A DNA stretch of 64,000 bases. Origin: Bacteroides intestinalis DSM 17393 (GTDB lineage Bacteria; Bacteroidota; Bacteroidia; Bacteroidales; Bacteroidaceae). Below the pieces are notes generated by a model. That model did no database searches. It had not been told where the DNA came from and worked only from the letters and a program-made list of their open reading frames with translations. A program made the position numbers and the translations under genes. The stretch lies in the NCBI RefSeq assembly GCF_000172175.1, contig NZ_ABJL02000008.1, forward strand, positions 2,604,001 through 2,668,000, written 5' to 3'. The first letter of the stretch is position 1. Each line of letters starts with the position of its first letter. Below are positions 54,045 through 62,294 of this stretch, piece by piece.

Positions 54045-54260
54045 ACACCCTTTTTTGCAAAGATACAACATTCTAAAAATAGATGTTCCTTTTACCAGAA
54101 AAATAGAGGTGTATCTATAAGTTCCAAGTTTTGGGATTTCAATAGAAGCATATCTAAGTCCAACTGTCCTAACAAAGAGTAGATGTTATATGCAATGGTA
54201 GGAGAAGAATGCAAAAAGCTAAAAAACAAATATGTAAATCGGAAATAATTAGCGAAACAC

Positions 54261-54387
54261 TTGACATCGCCTTCCCAATATCGTATCTTTGTATCATCCT
54301 TTTATAGATAATCTTTATTCAACTTTGCATTAAACTACATTTCACGGCATATAGGAACGGAGAAGCAACTGCTTCCCCGTTTTTTTA
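54261..54387 (+). ncRNA. Candidate small RNA with its own promoter and terminator
   Basis: The -33-like TTG (54261-54263) and -7 box TATCTTTG (54284-54291) have a 20-bp spacer. About 60 bases later a terminator hairpin (ACGG-A-GAAGC / GCTTC-C-CCGT, 54357-54380) is followed by T8. Predicted transcript about 54298-54387, roughly 90 nt, no start codon with a usable ORF. Rest of 54045-54260: nothing recognised. Confidence 0.4.
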
Positions 54388-54421
54388 TTCCCTCAACACA
54401 GCAGGCTCCGATAGCTCACAG

Positions 54422-54575
54422 TTATATAAGCGTGGGCTTACACTTATATAAGCGTGAGCCCACACTTGTACAACTGTAATGCCACACTCCGTTGTCTCCA
54501 ATGCCACACTTCAACAGTTTAAGCATGTGGCATTCAACGAACTAAGATGTGGCATAGAGGAGAATAAAGTGTGGC
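54422..54575. repeat. Intergenic 22-bp-period array (copy C)
   Basis: Seven blocks of exactly 22 bp starting at 54422, 54444, 54466, 54488, 54510, 54532 and 54554. Each ends in a short constant word: CCCACAC or GCCACAC in the second to fourth, and TGTGGC (the inverted form) in the last three. The first two begin TTATATAAGCGTG. Hairpins such as AATGCCACA/TGTGGCATT result. 54576-54800 shows nothing else. Confidence 0.65.
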
Positions 54576-54800
54576 ATTTGCCTCGCTAACCACAGGCAAA
54601 AGATATCAGAAATTCACAATCACAAGACATTCGAGTCATGACACTCATCTTGGCAGTATTCCCGTTAATAATACATAAATTTGCTATTAACAAAAGGCAA
54701 CGATTATCTGCCAGAATCAGTAAATATTATTTTTAATTTGAAGCAAATCACAATAAAGAATGTTTCATTGTGAACAGAATTATTTCAAAAACATTCCCTC

Positions 54801-55673
54801 TTATTTCATAATATTACTCCTATACTGCGTCGGCGTCAGATTAACCAACTGCTTAAACGTGCGATTGAAATGAGTGATCGAATCGAAGCCACATTCCACA
54901 GCTATCTGCGAAATATCCATCTCTCCCAATGCTAACAACTTACAAGCATATCCCACACGCATTTCCATCACATACTGCAAAAGCGTCTTCCCTGTATTCT
55001 CCTTGAAATAACGACAGAAGGCGCTGGAGTTCATGCTCGCCATTCCGGCAATTTCATTCAATTTAAGGTTACGGGTGTAGTTATTGTTTATAAAGGAAAT
55101 GATTTTATCAATCCGCTTGTTCCCCAGCGTAGGAAACTTTTCGTAATAATGCAGACTTGCCAGCGTCTTTCTTTGCGGACTGACCGCCAACTCCTGCAAC
55201 AAATCCAGCAACCCGCTTATCTGATGAAAACCACTTAATAAAAGAAAGCCGGAGAGTAACTCCCCTACCCGGGTTGCATCCTGTTTCGGAAAGATGATGC
55301 CTCTCTTCGATTCCTCCAACAGCATTTTTATTTGCAGAAACTGAGGATAATAATCAAAGGAATACTGCATAAAGTTCTGCTCAAACTGAATGATAGTCCC
55401 TTGCACGCGTGAAGTGGCATTCTCCGAACCATAAATATCATTGCTCCGCATGTAATGGGGCAAATTAGTGCCGAACAGAATCACATCACCCGCAGAGAAC
55501 TTCTCAATGCAGTCGCCTACAAAACACAGACCATGACTCTCCTTTACATAAATGATTTCATACTGACTGTGGAAATGCCACGGATAAGTGAAACGATCAT
55601 AATCGTAATGCCGCGCCTTGATCGGATTCGACTCCGATATAGGCAACTTTTCATTTATAATCGGTCGGCGCAT
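54801..55673 (-). CDS. AraC-family transcriptional regulator
   Basis: 291 residues from MRRPIINEKLPISESN; an ATG 99 bases upstream would add a hydrophobic stretch not expected here. N-terminal cupin-like sensor (YPWHFHSQYEIIYVKESHG, FSAGDVILFGTNLPHYM) and C-terminal double HTH (LNEIAGMASMNSSAFCRYFKENTGKTLLQYV, ISQIAVECGFDSITHFNRTFKQLVNLTPTQYR). Divergent from uxuA and probably controls it. The start codon lies within one copy of a 17-bp direct repeat. Confidence 0.9.
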   Translation of the reverse strand: MRRPIINEKLPISESNPIKARHYDYDRFTYPWHFHSQYEIIYVKESHGLCFVGDCIEKFSAGDVILFGTNLPHYMRSNDIYGSENATSRVQGTIIQFEQNFMQYSFDYYPQFLQIKMLLEESKRGIIFPKQDATRVGELLSGFLLLSGFHQISGLLDLLQELAVSPQRKTLASLHYYEKFPTLGNKRIDKIISFINNNYTRNLKLNEIAGMASMNSSAFCRYFKENTGKTLLQYVMEMRVGYACKLLALGEMDISQIAVECGFDSITHFNRTFKQLVNLTPTQYRSNIMK

Positions 55674-55765
55674 ATATTCTGCAAAGCTTAATTCACACAC
55701 AAAGATAGGAAAAGACAATAGAAATGCTACCGCATACATGCAAAAATCCGCATATATTCTGCAAA
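55669..55765. promoter_or_regulatory. 17-bp direct repeats between the AraC gene and uxuA
   Basis: CGCATATATTCTGCAAA occurs at 55669-55685 and 55749-55765, exactly 80 bp apart. The first overlaps the AraC gene start. Likely operator pair for the AraC regulator, with looping possible. Confidence 0.5.
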
Positions 55766-55796
55766 TATCCATTTATCGCAGCATTATTTTTGCACG

Positions 55797-55804
55797 TATA
55801 TTTG
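55797..55804 (+). promoter_or_regulatory. -7 box of uxuA
   Basis: TATATTTG; an overlapping alternative TATTTTTG lies at 55785-55792. 38 bases before the start codon, just downstream of the second 17-bp repeat. Confidence 0.45.
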
Positions 55805-55842
55805 CAGTCAATAATCAGTTAAACTATTAATATATAAATGTT

Positions 55843-57015
55843 ATGGAAAAAACCTGGAGATGGTTTGGTAAGAAAGACAAGATCACGCTCGACATGTTGC
55901 GACAGATAGGCGTGGAAGGAATTGTGACTGCCTTGCACGATGTGCCCAATGGTGAAATATGGACCGAAGAGGCAATCAACGATCTGAAGACCTATATCGA
56001 GTCTTACGGCCTGCGCTGGTCTGTAGTAGAAAGCCTGCCTGTTTGTGAGGCGATCAAGTATGCCGGACCGGAACGTGAGCAGTTAATAGAAAACTATAAA
56101 GTCAGCCTAGCAAACCTGGGCAAGTGCGGTGTGAAAACCGTATGCTATAACTTTATGCCCGTTATTGACTGGATACGCACGGATTTGCAACATCCTTGGG
56201 CAGACGGTACTTCGTCACTCTATTTCGACCGTGTTCGCTTCGCTTACTTCGACCTTCGAATCCTCGGACGCGAAGGAGCCGAAAAGGACTATTCCGCCGA
56301 AGAACTGGCAAAGGTTGCAGAACTGGACAAGACCATTACCGAAGCAGAAAAGGATGATCTCATCGACACGATCATCGTAAAGACGCAAGGTTTCGTCAAC
56401 GGAAATATCAAAGAAGGAGATAAGAATCCGGTGAACATCTTCAAGAAGCTGTTGGCCCTCTATAAAGGCATCGACCGTGATATGCTGCGCGAGAACATGC
56501 GTTATTTTCTCGCCGCCATCATGCCTGTCTGCGAAGAATATGGTGTGAATATGTGCGTGCATCCCGATGATCCTCCGTTCCAAGTGTTAGGTTTACCGCG
56601 TATTGTCACCAACGAAGCAGACATCGCCTGGTTCCTGAATGCAGTGGATAACCCGCACAACGGACTGACCTTCTGTGCCGGTTCCCTCAGTGCAGGCGAG
56701 CATAACGATACCCGTGAACTGGCAAAGAAATTCGCCAAACGTACTCACTTTGTCCACCTGCGCAGCACGGCTGCCATGCCCGGAGGCAACTTTATAGAAA
56801 GCTCGCACCTGACCGGACGCGGACATCTGATTGACCTCATCCGTATCTTTGAGAAAGAAAACCCGGAACTGCCTATGCGCGTAGACCACGGACGGATGAT
56901 GCTGGGTGACGAAGACAAGGGATATAACCCCGGATATTCATTCCACGGCCGTATGCTGGCATTGGCACAGGTAGAAGGAATGATGGCAGTGGTGCAAGAC
57001 GAAATAAACAATTAA
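55843..57015 (+). CDS. uxuA: Mannonate dehydratase
   Basis: Dehydrates D-mannonate to 2-keto-3-deoxygluconate in glucuronate catabolism. 390 residues, start MEKTWRWFGKKDKITLDMLRQ. Metal and substrate motifs include NFMPVIDWIRTDL, MCVHPDDPP, THFVHLRSTAAMPGGNF and MRVDHGRMMLGDE. Operon with the SDR 26 bases downstream. Confidence 0.96.
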   Translation: MEKTWRWFGKKDKITLDMLRQIGVEGIVTALHDVPNGEIWTEEAINDLKTYIESYGLRWSVVESLPVCEAIKYAGPEREQLIENYKVSLANLGKCGVKTVCYNFMPVIDWIRTDLQHPWADGTSSLYFDRVRFAYFDLRILGREGAEKDYSAEELAKVAELDKTITEAEKDDLIDTIIVKTQGFVNGNIKEGDKNPVNIFKKLLALYKGIDRDMLRENMRYFLAAIMPVCEEYGVNMCVHPDDPPFQVLGLPRIVTNEADIAWFLNAVDNPHNGLTFCAGSLSAGEHNDTRELAKKFAKRTHFVHLRSTAAMPGGNFIESSHLTGRGHLIDLIRIFEKENPELPMRVDHGRMMLGDEDKGYNPGYSFHGRMLALAQVEGMMAVVQDEINN

Positions 57016-57040
57016 AAACTAATAATTAAATAAGGAGATT

Positions 57041-57856
57041 ATGAACGAACAATTCAGTATTGCAGGTAAAGTAGCCGTTATCACCGGTGCAGGTGGTGTA
57101 TTGGGTGGCAGCATTGCCAAATGTTTCATGGAGCAAGGCGCCAAAGTAGTAGCCGTTGACATCCGTCAGGAACAACTGGACAAACGTGTAGAAGAACTGA
57201 AAGCTTACGGTGAAGATGTGATCGGCATCGTAGGTAATGTATTGGACATCGCCAGCCTTGAAAAATTGGCTGATGACATCGTTGCCAAATGGGGACGTAT
57301 CGACATCCTGCTCAACATTGCCGGTGGCAATATGCCGGGTGCTACGCTGGCTCCCGACCAGAACTTCTTCGACATGGACGTTACCTGCTGGGAAAAAGTG
57401 ACTAATCTGAACATGAACGGAACCGTTTATCCTTCTATGGTATTCAGCAAAGTGATGGCCAAGCAAGGTAAGGGGTGTATCGTAAATGTATCTTCCATGG
57501 CTGCTTACAGCGCTATCACCCGCGTTCCGGGTTACTCGGCAGCCAAGACAGCCGTTGCCAACTTCACTCAGTGGCTGGCAAGCGAACTCGCACTGAAGTA
57601 CGGAGACGGCATCCGTGTGAATGCTATCGCTCCGGGTTTCTTCATCGGTGACCAGAACCGTGCCGTGCTTATCAATCCTGACGGTTCGCTGACAGACCGC
57701 AGCAAGAAAGTTTTAGCCAAAACTCCGATGAAACGCTTTGGAGATATCAACGAACTGAACGGCGCCGTACAATTCCTGTGCAGCGATGCGGCAAGTTTCG
57801 TGACGGGTGCATTGCTGCCGATAGATGGCGGATTTAGTGCATTCAGCGGAGTATAA
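57041..57856 (+). CDS. SDR oxidoreductase, probable D-mannonate/fructuronate oxidoreductase
   Basis: 271-residue short-chain dehydrogenase: NAD site TGAGGVLGGSIA, NIAGGNMPG, catalytic Ser (VNVSSMAAY) and YSAAK. Following uxuA directly, it most likely interconverts fructuronate and mannonate, replacing the unrelated long-chain UxuB found in E. coli. Confidence 0.88.
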   Translation: MNEQFSIAGKVAVITGAGGVLGGSIAKCFMEQGAKVVAVDIRQEQLDKRVEELKAYGEDVIGIVGNVLDIASLEKLADDIVAKWGRIDILLNIAGGNMPGATLAPDQNFFDMDVTCWEKVTNLNMNGTVYPSMVFSKVMAKQGKGCIVNVSSMAAYSAITRVPGYSAAKTAVANFTQWLASELALKYGDGIRVNAIAPGFFIGDQNRAVLINPDGSLTDRSKKVLAKTPMKRFGDINELNGAVQFLCSDAASFVTGALLPIDGGFSAFSGV

Positions 57857-57894
57857 TTATCCTTGCTATTCAAAAGCATTTTCAATTTTATCCC

Positions 57895-57928
57895 AAAAAG
57901 CTGCTTCTAAGAGGCAGCTTTTTTTATT
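57895..57928 (+). terminator. Terminator of the uxuA operon
   Basis: AAAAAGCTGCTTC pairs with GAGGCAGCTTTTT with a three-base loop, followed by a T-run. Confidence 0.9.
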
Positions 57929-57978
57929 GAGAATAAATATCTTTGTAGCAATTTCAATTTAACCTATACACTATTTCA

Positions 57979-59292
57979 ATGAAAAACAAACCTTCTACCC
58001 ATGTCCTGGGCTTGGCTCATCCTCCTATTCCCGTTGTACGCATCGGGCTCATAGGCTTAGGCAATCGCGGATTACTCACACTGGAGCGTTATATGCTCAT
58101 AGAGCACGTAGAGATCAAAGCTTTGTGTGAGATACGCCCCGGAAACCTGGCAAAAGGACAAGCTCTACTGACAAAAGACGGACATCCCGCCGCAACCGGT
58201 TATACCGAAGAAAACGGCTGGCAACAGATGTGTTGCAACCCTGATATCGACCTCATCATTATATGTACGGACTGGCTGACGCATACCCCTATGGCCACCT
58301 ACGCCATGAAGCAAGGCAAGCATGTCGCCATCGAAGTGCCCGCCGCCATGACCGTAGCCGAGTGCTGGCAACTGGTAGACACCGCTGAACGCACCCGCCG
58401 CCACTGCATCATGCTGGAAAATTGTTGCTATGATGCCTTTGCCCTGACCACGCTGAATATGGCAAGACAAGGTCTGTTCGGTGAAATCATGCACGTGGAA
58501 GGTGCTTATATACACGACCTGCGCTCCATGTACTTCAGCGATGAAAACCAAGGCGGTTTCCATAACCACTGGAACAAAGCTTACTGCATGGAACACACCG
58601 GAAACCCCTATCCCACTCACGGTTTAGGTCCCGTATGCCAGATCCTGAATATCCACCGGGGCGACCGTTTGAATTACCTTGTATCCATGTCCACCCACCA
58701 GGCAGGAATGACGGAATATGCCCGTCGCACTTTCGGCAAAGAATCCCCCGAAGCACAACAGGCTTACCTGTTGGGAGATATGAACACCACCCTCATCCAT
58801 ACCGTCAAGGGAAAAACCATCCAGTTACAATACTGCACCGTTCATCCGCGTCCTTACAGCCGTTCGCATACCATCTGCGGCACGCAAGGATTTGCACAGA
58901 AATACCCGGTAGCCACAATCAGTCTGGAAGATGCGCATAGCGAAGGGGGGCTCGGTACAGCCGCCGGAGAGGTAGCCAGCGTAACCACCGAAGAACTCTT
59001 GCAACGCTATCAACATCCTTTTACGGCTACCATCGGCAAAGAAGGCGCCCTCAAAGGTGCCCCAAACGAGATGAACTATATCATGGATTACCGCCTCATC
59101 TACTGCCTGCACCACGGACTTCCTCTGGATATGGACGTTTACGATGCCGCCGAATGGTCGTGCATCACTGAGCTTAGTGAGCAATCGGTACTGAATGGCA
59201 GTCGCCCGGTAGAAATACCCGACTTCACGCGAGGCGCATGGAAGACTTTTCCCAGCGTTTCAAGACAGGAAGAAAAACAGATAACACTCTAA
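57979..59292 (+). CDS. GH109-like Gfo/Idh/MocA protein
   Basis: 437 residues. N-terminal NAD-binding fold (VRIGLIGLGNRGLLTLERYM) and the GH109 hallmark NHWNK...GNPYPTHGLGPVCQ with HDLR and YPTHG. GH109 enzymes use NAD to hydrolyse alpha-N-acetylgalactosaminides by transient oxidation. Unlike typical GH109 proteins it lacks a visible secretion signal (MKNKPSTHVLGLAHPPIPV), so it could act in the cytoplasm or be an oxidoreductase. Separated from uxuA by a terminator. Confidence 0.8.
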   Translation: MKNKPSTHVLGLAHPPIPVVRIGLIGLGNRGLLTLERYMLIEHVEIKALCEIRPGNLAKGQALLTKDGHPAATGYTEENGWQQMCCNPDIDLIIICTDWLTHTPMATYAMKQGKHVAIEVPAAMTVAECWQLVDTAERTRRHCIMLENCCYDAFALTTLNMARQGLFGEIMHVEGAYIHDLRSMYFSDENQGGFHNHWNKAYCMEHTGNPYPTHGLGPVCQILNIHRGDRLNYLVSMSTHQAGMTEYARRTFGKESPEAQQAYLLGDMNTTLIHTVKGKTIQLQYCTVHPRPYSRSHTICGTQGFAQKYPVATISLEDAHSEGGLGTAAGEVASVTTEELLQRYQHPFTATIGKEGALKGAPNEMNYIMDYRLIYCLHHGLPLDMDVYDAAEWSCITELSEQSVLNGSRPVEIPDFTRGAWKTFPSVSRQEEKQITL

Positions 59293-59300
59293 TAACCATA

Positions 59301-59511
59301 GCATTGCATTTACCAATCATTTTTCTCTTAATGTAAAAGCATTTACCGCAGGATGTAACGGCCTTTACATCATATTGTAACGACCTTTACATCGGTATGT
59401 AACGACCTTTACCTCGGCATGTAACGACCTTTACCTCGGTATGTAAATAGAGTTACCATGTGGGGTTAATAAAGTTACCCCAGCATGTTAATAAAGTTAC
59501 CATTTGGAGTA
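59301..59511. repeat. Intergenic 22-bp-period repeat array (copy B)
   Basis: Same family as 13532-13700: leader GCATTGCATTTACCAAT..., then seven 22-bp units starting at 59355 and continuing every 22 bases to 59487. Units carry GTAACGACCTTTAC, changing to GTTAATAAAGTTACC at the end. Begins 8 bases after the GH109 stop. Confidence 0.75.
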
Positions 59512-59569
59512 ATTGGTACTCTGCCTATATTAATTCAACTATAAACTCGCATTATTAATCTTTTTCGCT

Positions 59570-59577
59570 TATATTTG
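59570..59577 (+). promoter_or_regulatory. Possible -7 box upstream of the long hairpin
   Basis: TATATTTG, 48 bases before the long hairpin at 59625. Followed by a short stem TGTACT/AGTACA (59581-59601) and T6. No clear -33. Confidence 0.35.
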
Positions 59578-59624
59578 CAATGTACTTCACGACGGAGTAC
59601 ATTTTTTAGAATTTAGTTTAGTCG

Positions 59625-59748
59625 CTGCTGGAACTGCAACTCTATAGAGGTGAACTAAACTGAATAGGCATTCGTATGTTCTTGAAACTTACGATATACG
59701 CGTCTATTCAGTTTATTCTTCACCTCGGGTTGTTGCAGACCTCAGCAG
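59625..59748 (+). ncRNA. Candidate structured RNA (long imperfect hairpin), identity unknown
   Basis: Five nested pairings in order: CTGCTG/CAGCAG, CTGCAAC/GTTGCAG, GAGGTGAA/TTCACCTC, TAAACTGAATAG/CTATTCAGTTTA, and in the loop TCGTA/TACGA, separated by small unpaired linkers of similar length on both sides. About 33 base pairs in 124 bases. An alternative helix is possible between AGTTTAG (59615-59621) and CTAAACT (59655-59661). It precedes two small ORFs and the RNA-repair genes. Could be a stable RNA, a leader or an old inverted-repeat element. Confidence 0.45.
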
Positions 59749-59777
59749 TAGGATAGACTGTTTTAGGCGCGTTACAT

Positions 59778-60095
59778 ATGCAAACACCCATTATCAAATA
59801 CTACAAAGTACTCACGAGACAAAACTCCCGATGGTACAAAATAATCTTGCTTATACAACAAGGAAAAACATCTGCCATGTATATTATAAAAACGCAGGAT
59901 CGTGAAGTGCTTGAAACCCTCAGTTCAACATGCCTCAAAGAAGTAAGAGACAAAATACAGTTTGTCGGTAATTTAATACTCGGCAAGCATCAGTCCAGTC
60001 CTATCTATCTGGCATTCTATTGCAGATTTATTCATTTAGAGCATCAGCATTACTCATGCACAATGAAGAACTATTACATAAACTACATATTATAA
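59778..60095 (+). CDS. Uncertain small protein
   Basis: 105 residues (MQTPIIKYYKVLTRQNSRWYKI...), no recognised domain, no good ribosome binding site. Lies just after the structured RNA candidate. Could be spurious. Confidence 0.3.
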   Translation: MQTPIIKYYKVLTRQNSRWYKIILLIQQGKTSAMYIIKTQDREVLETLSSTCLKEVRDKIQFVGNLILGKHQSSPIYLAFYCRFIHLEHQHYSCTMKNYYINYIL

Positions 60096-60111
60096 TTCAA
60101 TTTCAAATACT

Positions 60112-60366
60112 ATGAAATACTCATCACCCCCCTGCAACAGAAGAAAACGAAATTTCTTCCTCTTTATACACATTGCCGCTTTCTGCATATACATGACATT
60201 GATTCTGGTACTTGCGATCCTTCGTGTTACGTTGGAAGAAAAATACATAGTGATAAATTCACTTCAAAAACAAATACAACAGTATAAAGAAATACCCACT
60301 ACTCCCCTATCTCACGAATACAGGGAATGGTGGGATGAGTATGGCTTAAAAGACGATCATCGCTAA
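60112..60366 (+). CDS. Small single-pass membrane protein of unknown function
   Basis: 84 residues: basic N-terminus (CNRRKRN), one transmembrane segment (FFLFIHIAAFCIYMTLILVLAIL), then a polar tail (VINSLQKQIQQYKEIP, EYREWWDEYGLKDDHR). Not recognised. Located 16 bases after the preceding small ORF. Confidence 0.5.
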   Translation: MKYSSPPCNRRKRNFFLFIHIAAFCIYMTLILVLAILRVTLEEKYIVINSLQKQIQQYKEIPTTPLSHEYREWWDEYGLKDDHR

Positions 60367-60504
60367 TTTTATCTTTCAAAGCTTACCCATCCTTTAGAAT
60401 ATCTTTGAGCTGTTCAGTCCGGACTATGCCATACAGACTCCAAGGATTGATGCTGTAAGAAGATACTCTAACTGTTTACATCTGCAAAAAAACGTTCCTT
60501 TTCC

Positions 60505-60535
60505 TTGCATACTTTAAAAAGATGCATTACTTTTG
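60505..60535 (+). promoter_or_regulatory. Promoter of the RNA-repair operon
   Basis: The -7 box TACTTTTG lies at 60528-60535 with TTG at 60505-60507, spacer 20 bp. It gives a leader of nearly 290 bases before rtcB. Confidence 0.6.
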
Positions 60536-60578
60536 CCGCCGTTAAACACAGTATTCACCCCTTTAAAACTGAAAGAAA

Positions 60579-60670
60579 GGGACTAATTTATGTTAGAACT
60601 ATAATATCTCAGCCAGGACTAAGTTGACTCATCGGGATGATGGGGCTTTGCAATTTTCTTGATTAGTCCT
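60579..60670 (+). promoter_or_regulatory. Leader with two competing pairings upstream of rtcB
   Basis: ATTAGTCCT (60662-60670) can pair either with GGACTAAT (60580-60587) or with AGGACTAA (60615-60622). A small hairpin CATC/GATG lies between. Further down, CCCGC/GCGGG (near 60780-60795) forms a stem before the start. Mutually exclusive helices suggest a switch or processing signal, but no terminator T-run is seen. 60367-60504 shows nothing else. Confidence 0.4.
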
Positions 60671-60831
60671 ACAATCACATTTATAATTTTATTATTATTC
60701 ACTTCAATGCAGTGGACAGATAGCGTTGTATCTATCATCATCCCTCATGCATTGGGTACAAAACGCATATTGCACTGCCCCGCTTTGAGGCGGGCAGCCC
60801 ATGCCGTATGCATACACATGAAAAAGAAAAT

Positions 60832-62229
60832 ATGGGAATACGATTAAAAGATTTAAGTAAGCTGGGATATAGAGACAATGTAGCACGCAGTCTGGTAGTA
60901 GCCATCGTTGGCAAACATTGCAAGCACCAAAGCAAAGAACAGATTATCAAGACACTGAGCGACGTGCTGGAAAACCCCGATACTTATAAAGAGAATGAGA
61001 CATGGGGCAAACTGGCCGAACACCTGTCCCCCACGCTCATCGAAAAGAAGTTCACAGCATACGACTTGCTCGACGAGCCGTTGCCCTATAAAACCTATGG
61101 CGGCAAGTTCATAGAAACCCTCGCCAAACAGCAGATGAACTTGGCCATGAGGCTCCCCGTCAGCATAGCCGGGGCACTGATGCCCGATGCACACGCCGGA
61201 TACGGTCTGCCCATCGGTGGTGTACTCGCCACGGACAATGCCGTCATCCCCTATGCCGTAGGGGTGGACATCGGTTGTCGGATGAGTCTGACGGTGTTCG
61301 ATGCCAAAGCGGATTATCTGAAAAGATACTCGCATCAGATAAAAGAGGCACTGAAAGACTACACCCACTTCGGCATGGAGGGTGGTCTGACCTTTGCACA
61401 GGAGCATGAAGTGACAGAACGGGAAGAATTCCGTTTAACACCTCTTCTGAGGGACTTGCACGGAAAGGCCATCCGCCAGTTGGGCAGCTCCGGTGGTGGG
61501 AATCATTTCGTGGAGTTCGGAGAGCTTTTTCTGCAAGGAGAAAATGTGTTGGGACTGCCCGAAGGCAATTATATGGCATTGCTGTCACATTCTGGTTCGC
61601 GCGGACTGGGAGCGGCTATCGCCATGCATTATAGCCGGATAGCCCGTGAAGTCTGCAAACTGCCGCGTGAAGCGCAACATTTTGCCTGGCTCGGCCTGGA
61701 CTCGGAAGAAGGACAGGAATACTGGATGAGCATGAACCTAGCGGGCGACTACGCCCGTGCCTGCCACGAACAAATCCACCTAAACCTATCTAAAGCTCTG
61801 GGCCTGAAGCCAATGGCGAACGTGAACAATCACCACAACTTCGCCTGGAAAGAGGAGATTGCACCCGGACGCACCGCCATCGTGCATCGCAAAGGAGCCA
61901 CTCCTGCACAGGCAGGACAACCGGGACTTATCCCCGGAAGTATGGCAACTCCCGGTTACCTGGTAGCAGGCCGGGGTGTGGAAGAGTCGTTATGTTCCGC
62001 TTCGCACGGTGCTGGACGGGCCATGTCACGCCAGAAGGCAAAGGAGAGTTTCACCCAGTCGGCCATGAAGAAATTTCTCTCGCAGGCCGGGGTCACACTG
62101 ATTGGGGGCAGCATCGAAGAGATACCGTTAGCCTACAAGAACATCGACCGGATGATGCAACCCCAGGAGACATTGGTAGAAGTGCAGGGCAAATTCATGC
62201 CACGCATCGTAAGGATGAATAAAGAGTAA
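60832..62229 (+). CDS. rtcB: RtcB-family RNA ligase
   Basis: GTP- and Mn-dependent ligase that joins RNA 3'-phosphate or 2',3'-cyclic phosphate ends to 5'-OH ends. 465 residues from MGIRLKDL, preceded by an A-rich GAAAAAGAAAAT stretch; an in-frame ATG at 60808 would add 8 residues. Metal and GMP-binding motifs: MPDAHAGYGLPIGGVLA, GVDIGCRMSLTV (Cys), SSGGGNHFVEFG, SHSGSRGLG, NNHHNFAW and SASHGAGRAMSR with the guanylylated His. First gene of an RNA-repair operon. Confidence 0.95.
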   Translation: MGIRLKDLSKLGYRDNVARSLVVAIVGKHCKHQSKEQIIKTLSDVLENPDTYKENETWGKLAEHLSPTLIEKKFTAYDLLDEPLPYKTYGGKFIETLAKQQMNLAMRLPVSIAGALMPDAHAGYGLPIGGVLATDNAVIPYAVGVDIGCRMSLTVFDAKADYLKRYSHQIKEALKDYTHFGMEGGLTFAQEHEVTEREEFRLTPLLRDLHGKAIRQLGSSGGGNHFVEFGELFLQGENVLGLPEGNYMALLSHSGSRGLGAAIAMHYSRIAREVCKLPREAQHFAWLGLDSEEGQEYWMSMNLAGDYARACHEQIHLNLSKALGLKPMANVNNHHNFAWKEEIAPGRTAIVHRKGATPAQAGQPGLIPGSMATPGYLVAGRGVEESLCSASHGAGRAMSRQKAKESFTQSAMKKFLSQAGVTLIGGSIEEIPLAYKNIDRMMQPQETLVEVQGKFMPRIVRMNKE

Positions 62230-62294
62230 GAGGCTAGTATTCAGGAACCACTGATTTAAAGTAGATGAATGATTTAAAAAGAAAGGATCAACTT

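Noticed and set aside
54422..54575. CRISPR array
   Set aside because: Blocks are 22 bp with short constant words and no separate long spacers, and no cas genes are nearby.
59581..59607. Terminator hairpin TGTACT/AGTACA with T6
   Set aside because: It begins only a few bases after a -7 box, so a transcript from there would lack its 5' strand; no gene end lies close upstream.
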